Assembly: GCA_004356385.1 (NCBI GenBank)
Contig: SMXL01000086.1
Span: 1-6,676 of the forward strand
Source: Bacteroidota bacterium
Lineage (GTDB): Bacteria > Bacteroidota > Rhodothermia > Rhodothermales > UBA10348
Reading direction: 5' to 3'
Length of the DNA: 6,676 nt
The position numbers and the translations under genes are program-made. Under the pieces are notes generated by a model, which saw only the letters and a program-made list of their open reading frames with translations, had not been told where the DNA came from and made no database searches. Shown in pieces: positions 6,571 to 6,676 of this stretch; within the stretch, counting starts at the first letter, position 1, and every line of letters begins with the position of its first letter.

Positions 6571-6676
6571 ATGCATTCATTTTCTCGATTCGTCCCGATG
6601 AACATGCGCCGAGCCGCTGCTTCTTCAGTTATTGTAGTTTCATTCGCAGTATCCGGGGTTTATGCTCAGGAAGCAG
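6571..6676 (+). CDS. 5' fragment of a secreted protein (cut by the window end)
   Basis: An open frame runs from ATG 6571 to the window edge (35 complete codons). In-frame ATGs at 6598 and 6604 are alternative starts. The peptide MNMRRAAASSVIVV, then SFAVSGVYAQEA, is a textbook Sec signal peptide: basic n-region, hydrophobic core, and a probable cleavage after VYA before QEA. I lean toward 6598 or 6604 because the first nine codons add nothing typical of a signal. No start has a clear Shine-Dalgarno sequence. The nearest upstream in-frame stop is TAG at 6544. The mature protein is not in the window, so no function can be assigned. It follows the vWA gene on the same strand by about 100 bp and may be cotranscribed with it. 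Confidence 0.65.
   Translation, partial: MHSFSRFVPMNMRRAAASSVIVVSFAVSGVYAQEA

Overview
The window looks like an ordinary bacterial chromosome segment: four complete protein genes and the first bases of a fifth, of moderate G+C, tightly packed. There is no sign of phage, insertion sequences or CRISPR. Three of the four complete products, and the fragment, carry export signals, so much of the window serves the cell envelope of a Gram-negative-type cell. The pairing of a CarboxypepD_reg-like domain with a YfbK-type von Willebrand A protein, and a secreted M19 dipeptidase lipoprotein, suggest the Bacteroidota/Rhodothermota/Balneolota neighbourhood. That placement is inferred from family style only.

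Layout: 1-357 has no convincing gene. 358-1824 (+) is a nitronate monooxygenase/2-nitropropane dioxygenase-family flavoenzyme. It converges on 1821-3059 (-), a Tat-signal class V PLP aminotransferase-fold enzyme, and their stop codons overlap by 4 bp. Upstream of the PLP gene on the same strand, 64 bp away, is 3124-4329 (-, possibly starting at 4371), an M19 (renal/membrane) dipeptidase with a lipoprotein-like signal peptide. The two minus-strand genes probably form one operon, dipeptidase first. A divergent intergenic region of about 200 bp separates it from 4529-6466 (+), a secreted protein with a carboxypeptidase-regulatory-like domain, a vWA domain with intact MIDAS, and a C-terminal DUF3520-type region. 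At 6571 a further secreted protein begins and runs off the window.

The most interesting point is the minus-strand pair. An exported M19 dipeptidase followed by a Tat-exported class V PLP enzyme recalls pvdM-pvdN of fluorescent pseudomonads, two periplasmic tailoring enzymes that mature the peptide siderophore pyoverdine. No peptide synthetase is visible here. The pair may therefore be a stand-alone periplasmic peptide- or amino-acid-modifying unit in an unrelated lineage. This is a hypothesis from family and gene order, not a demonstrated homology.
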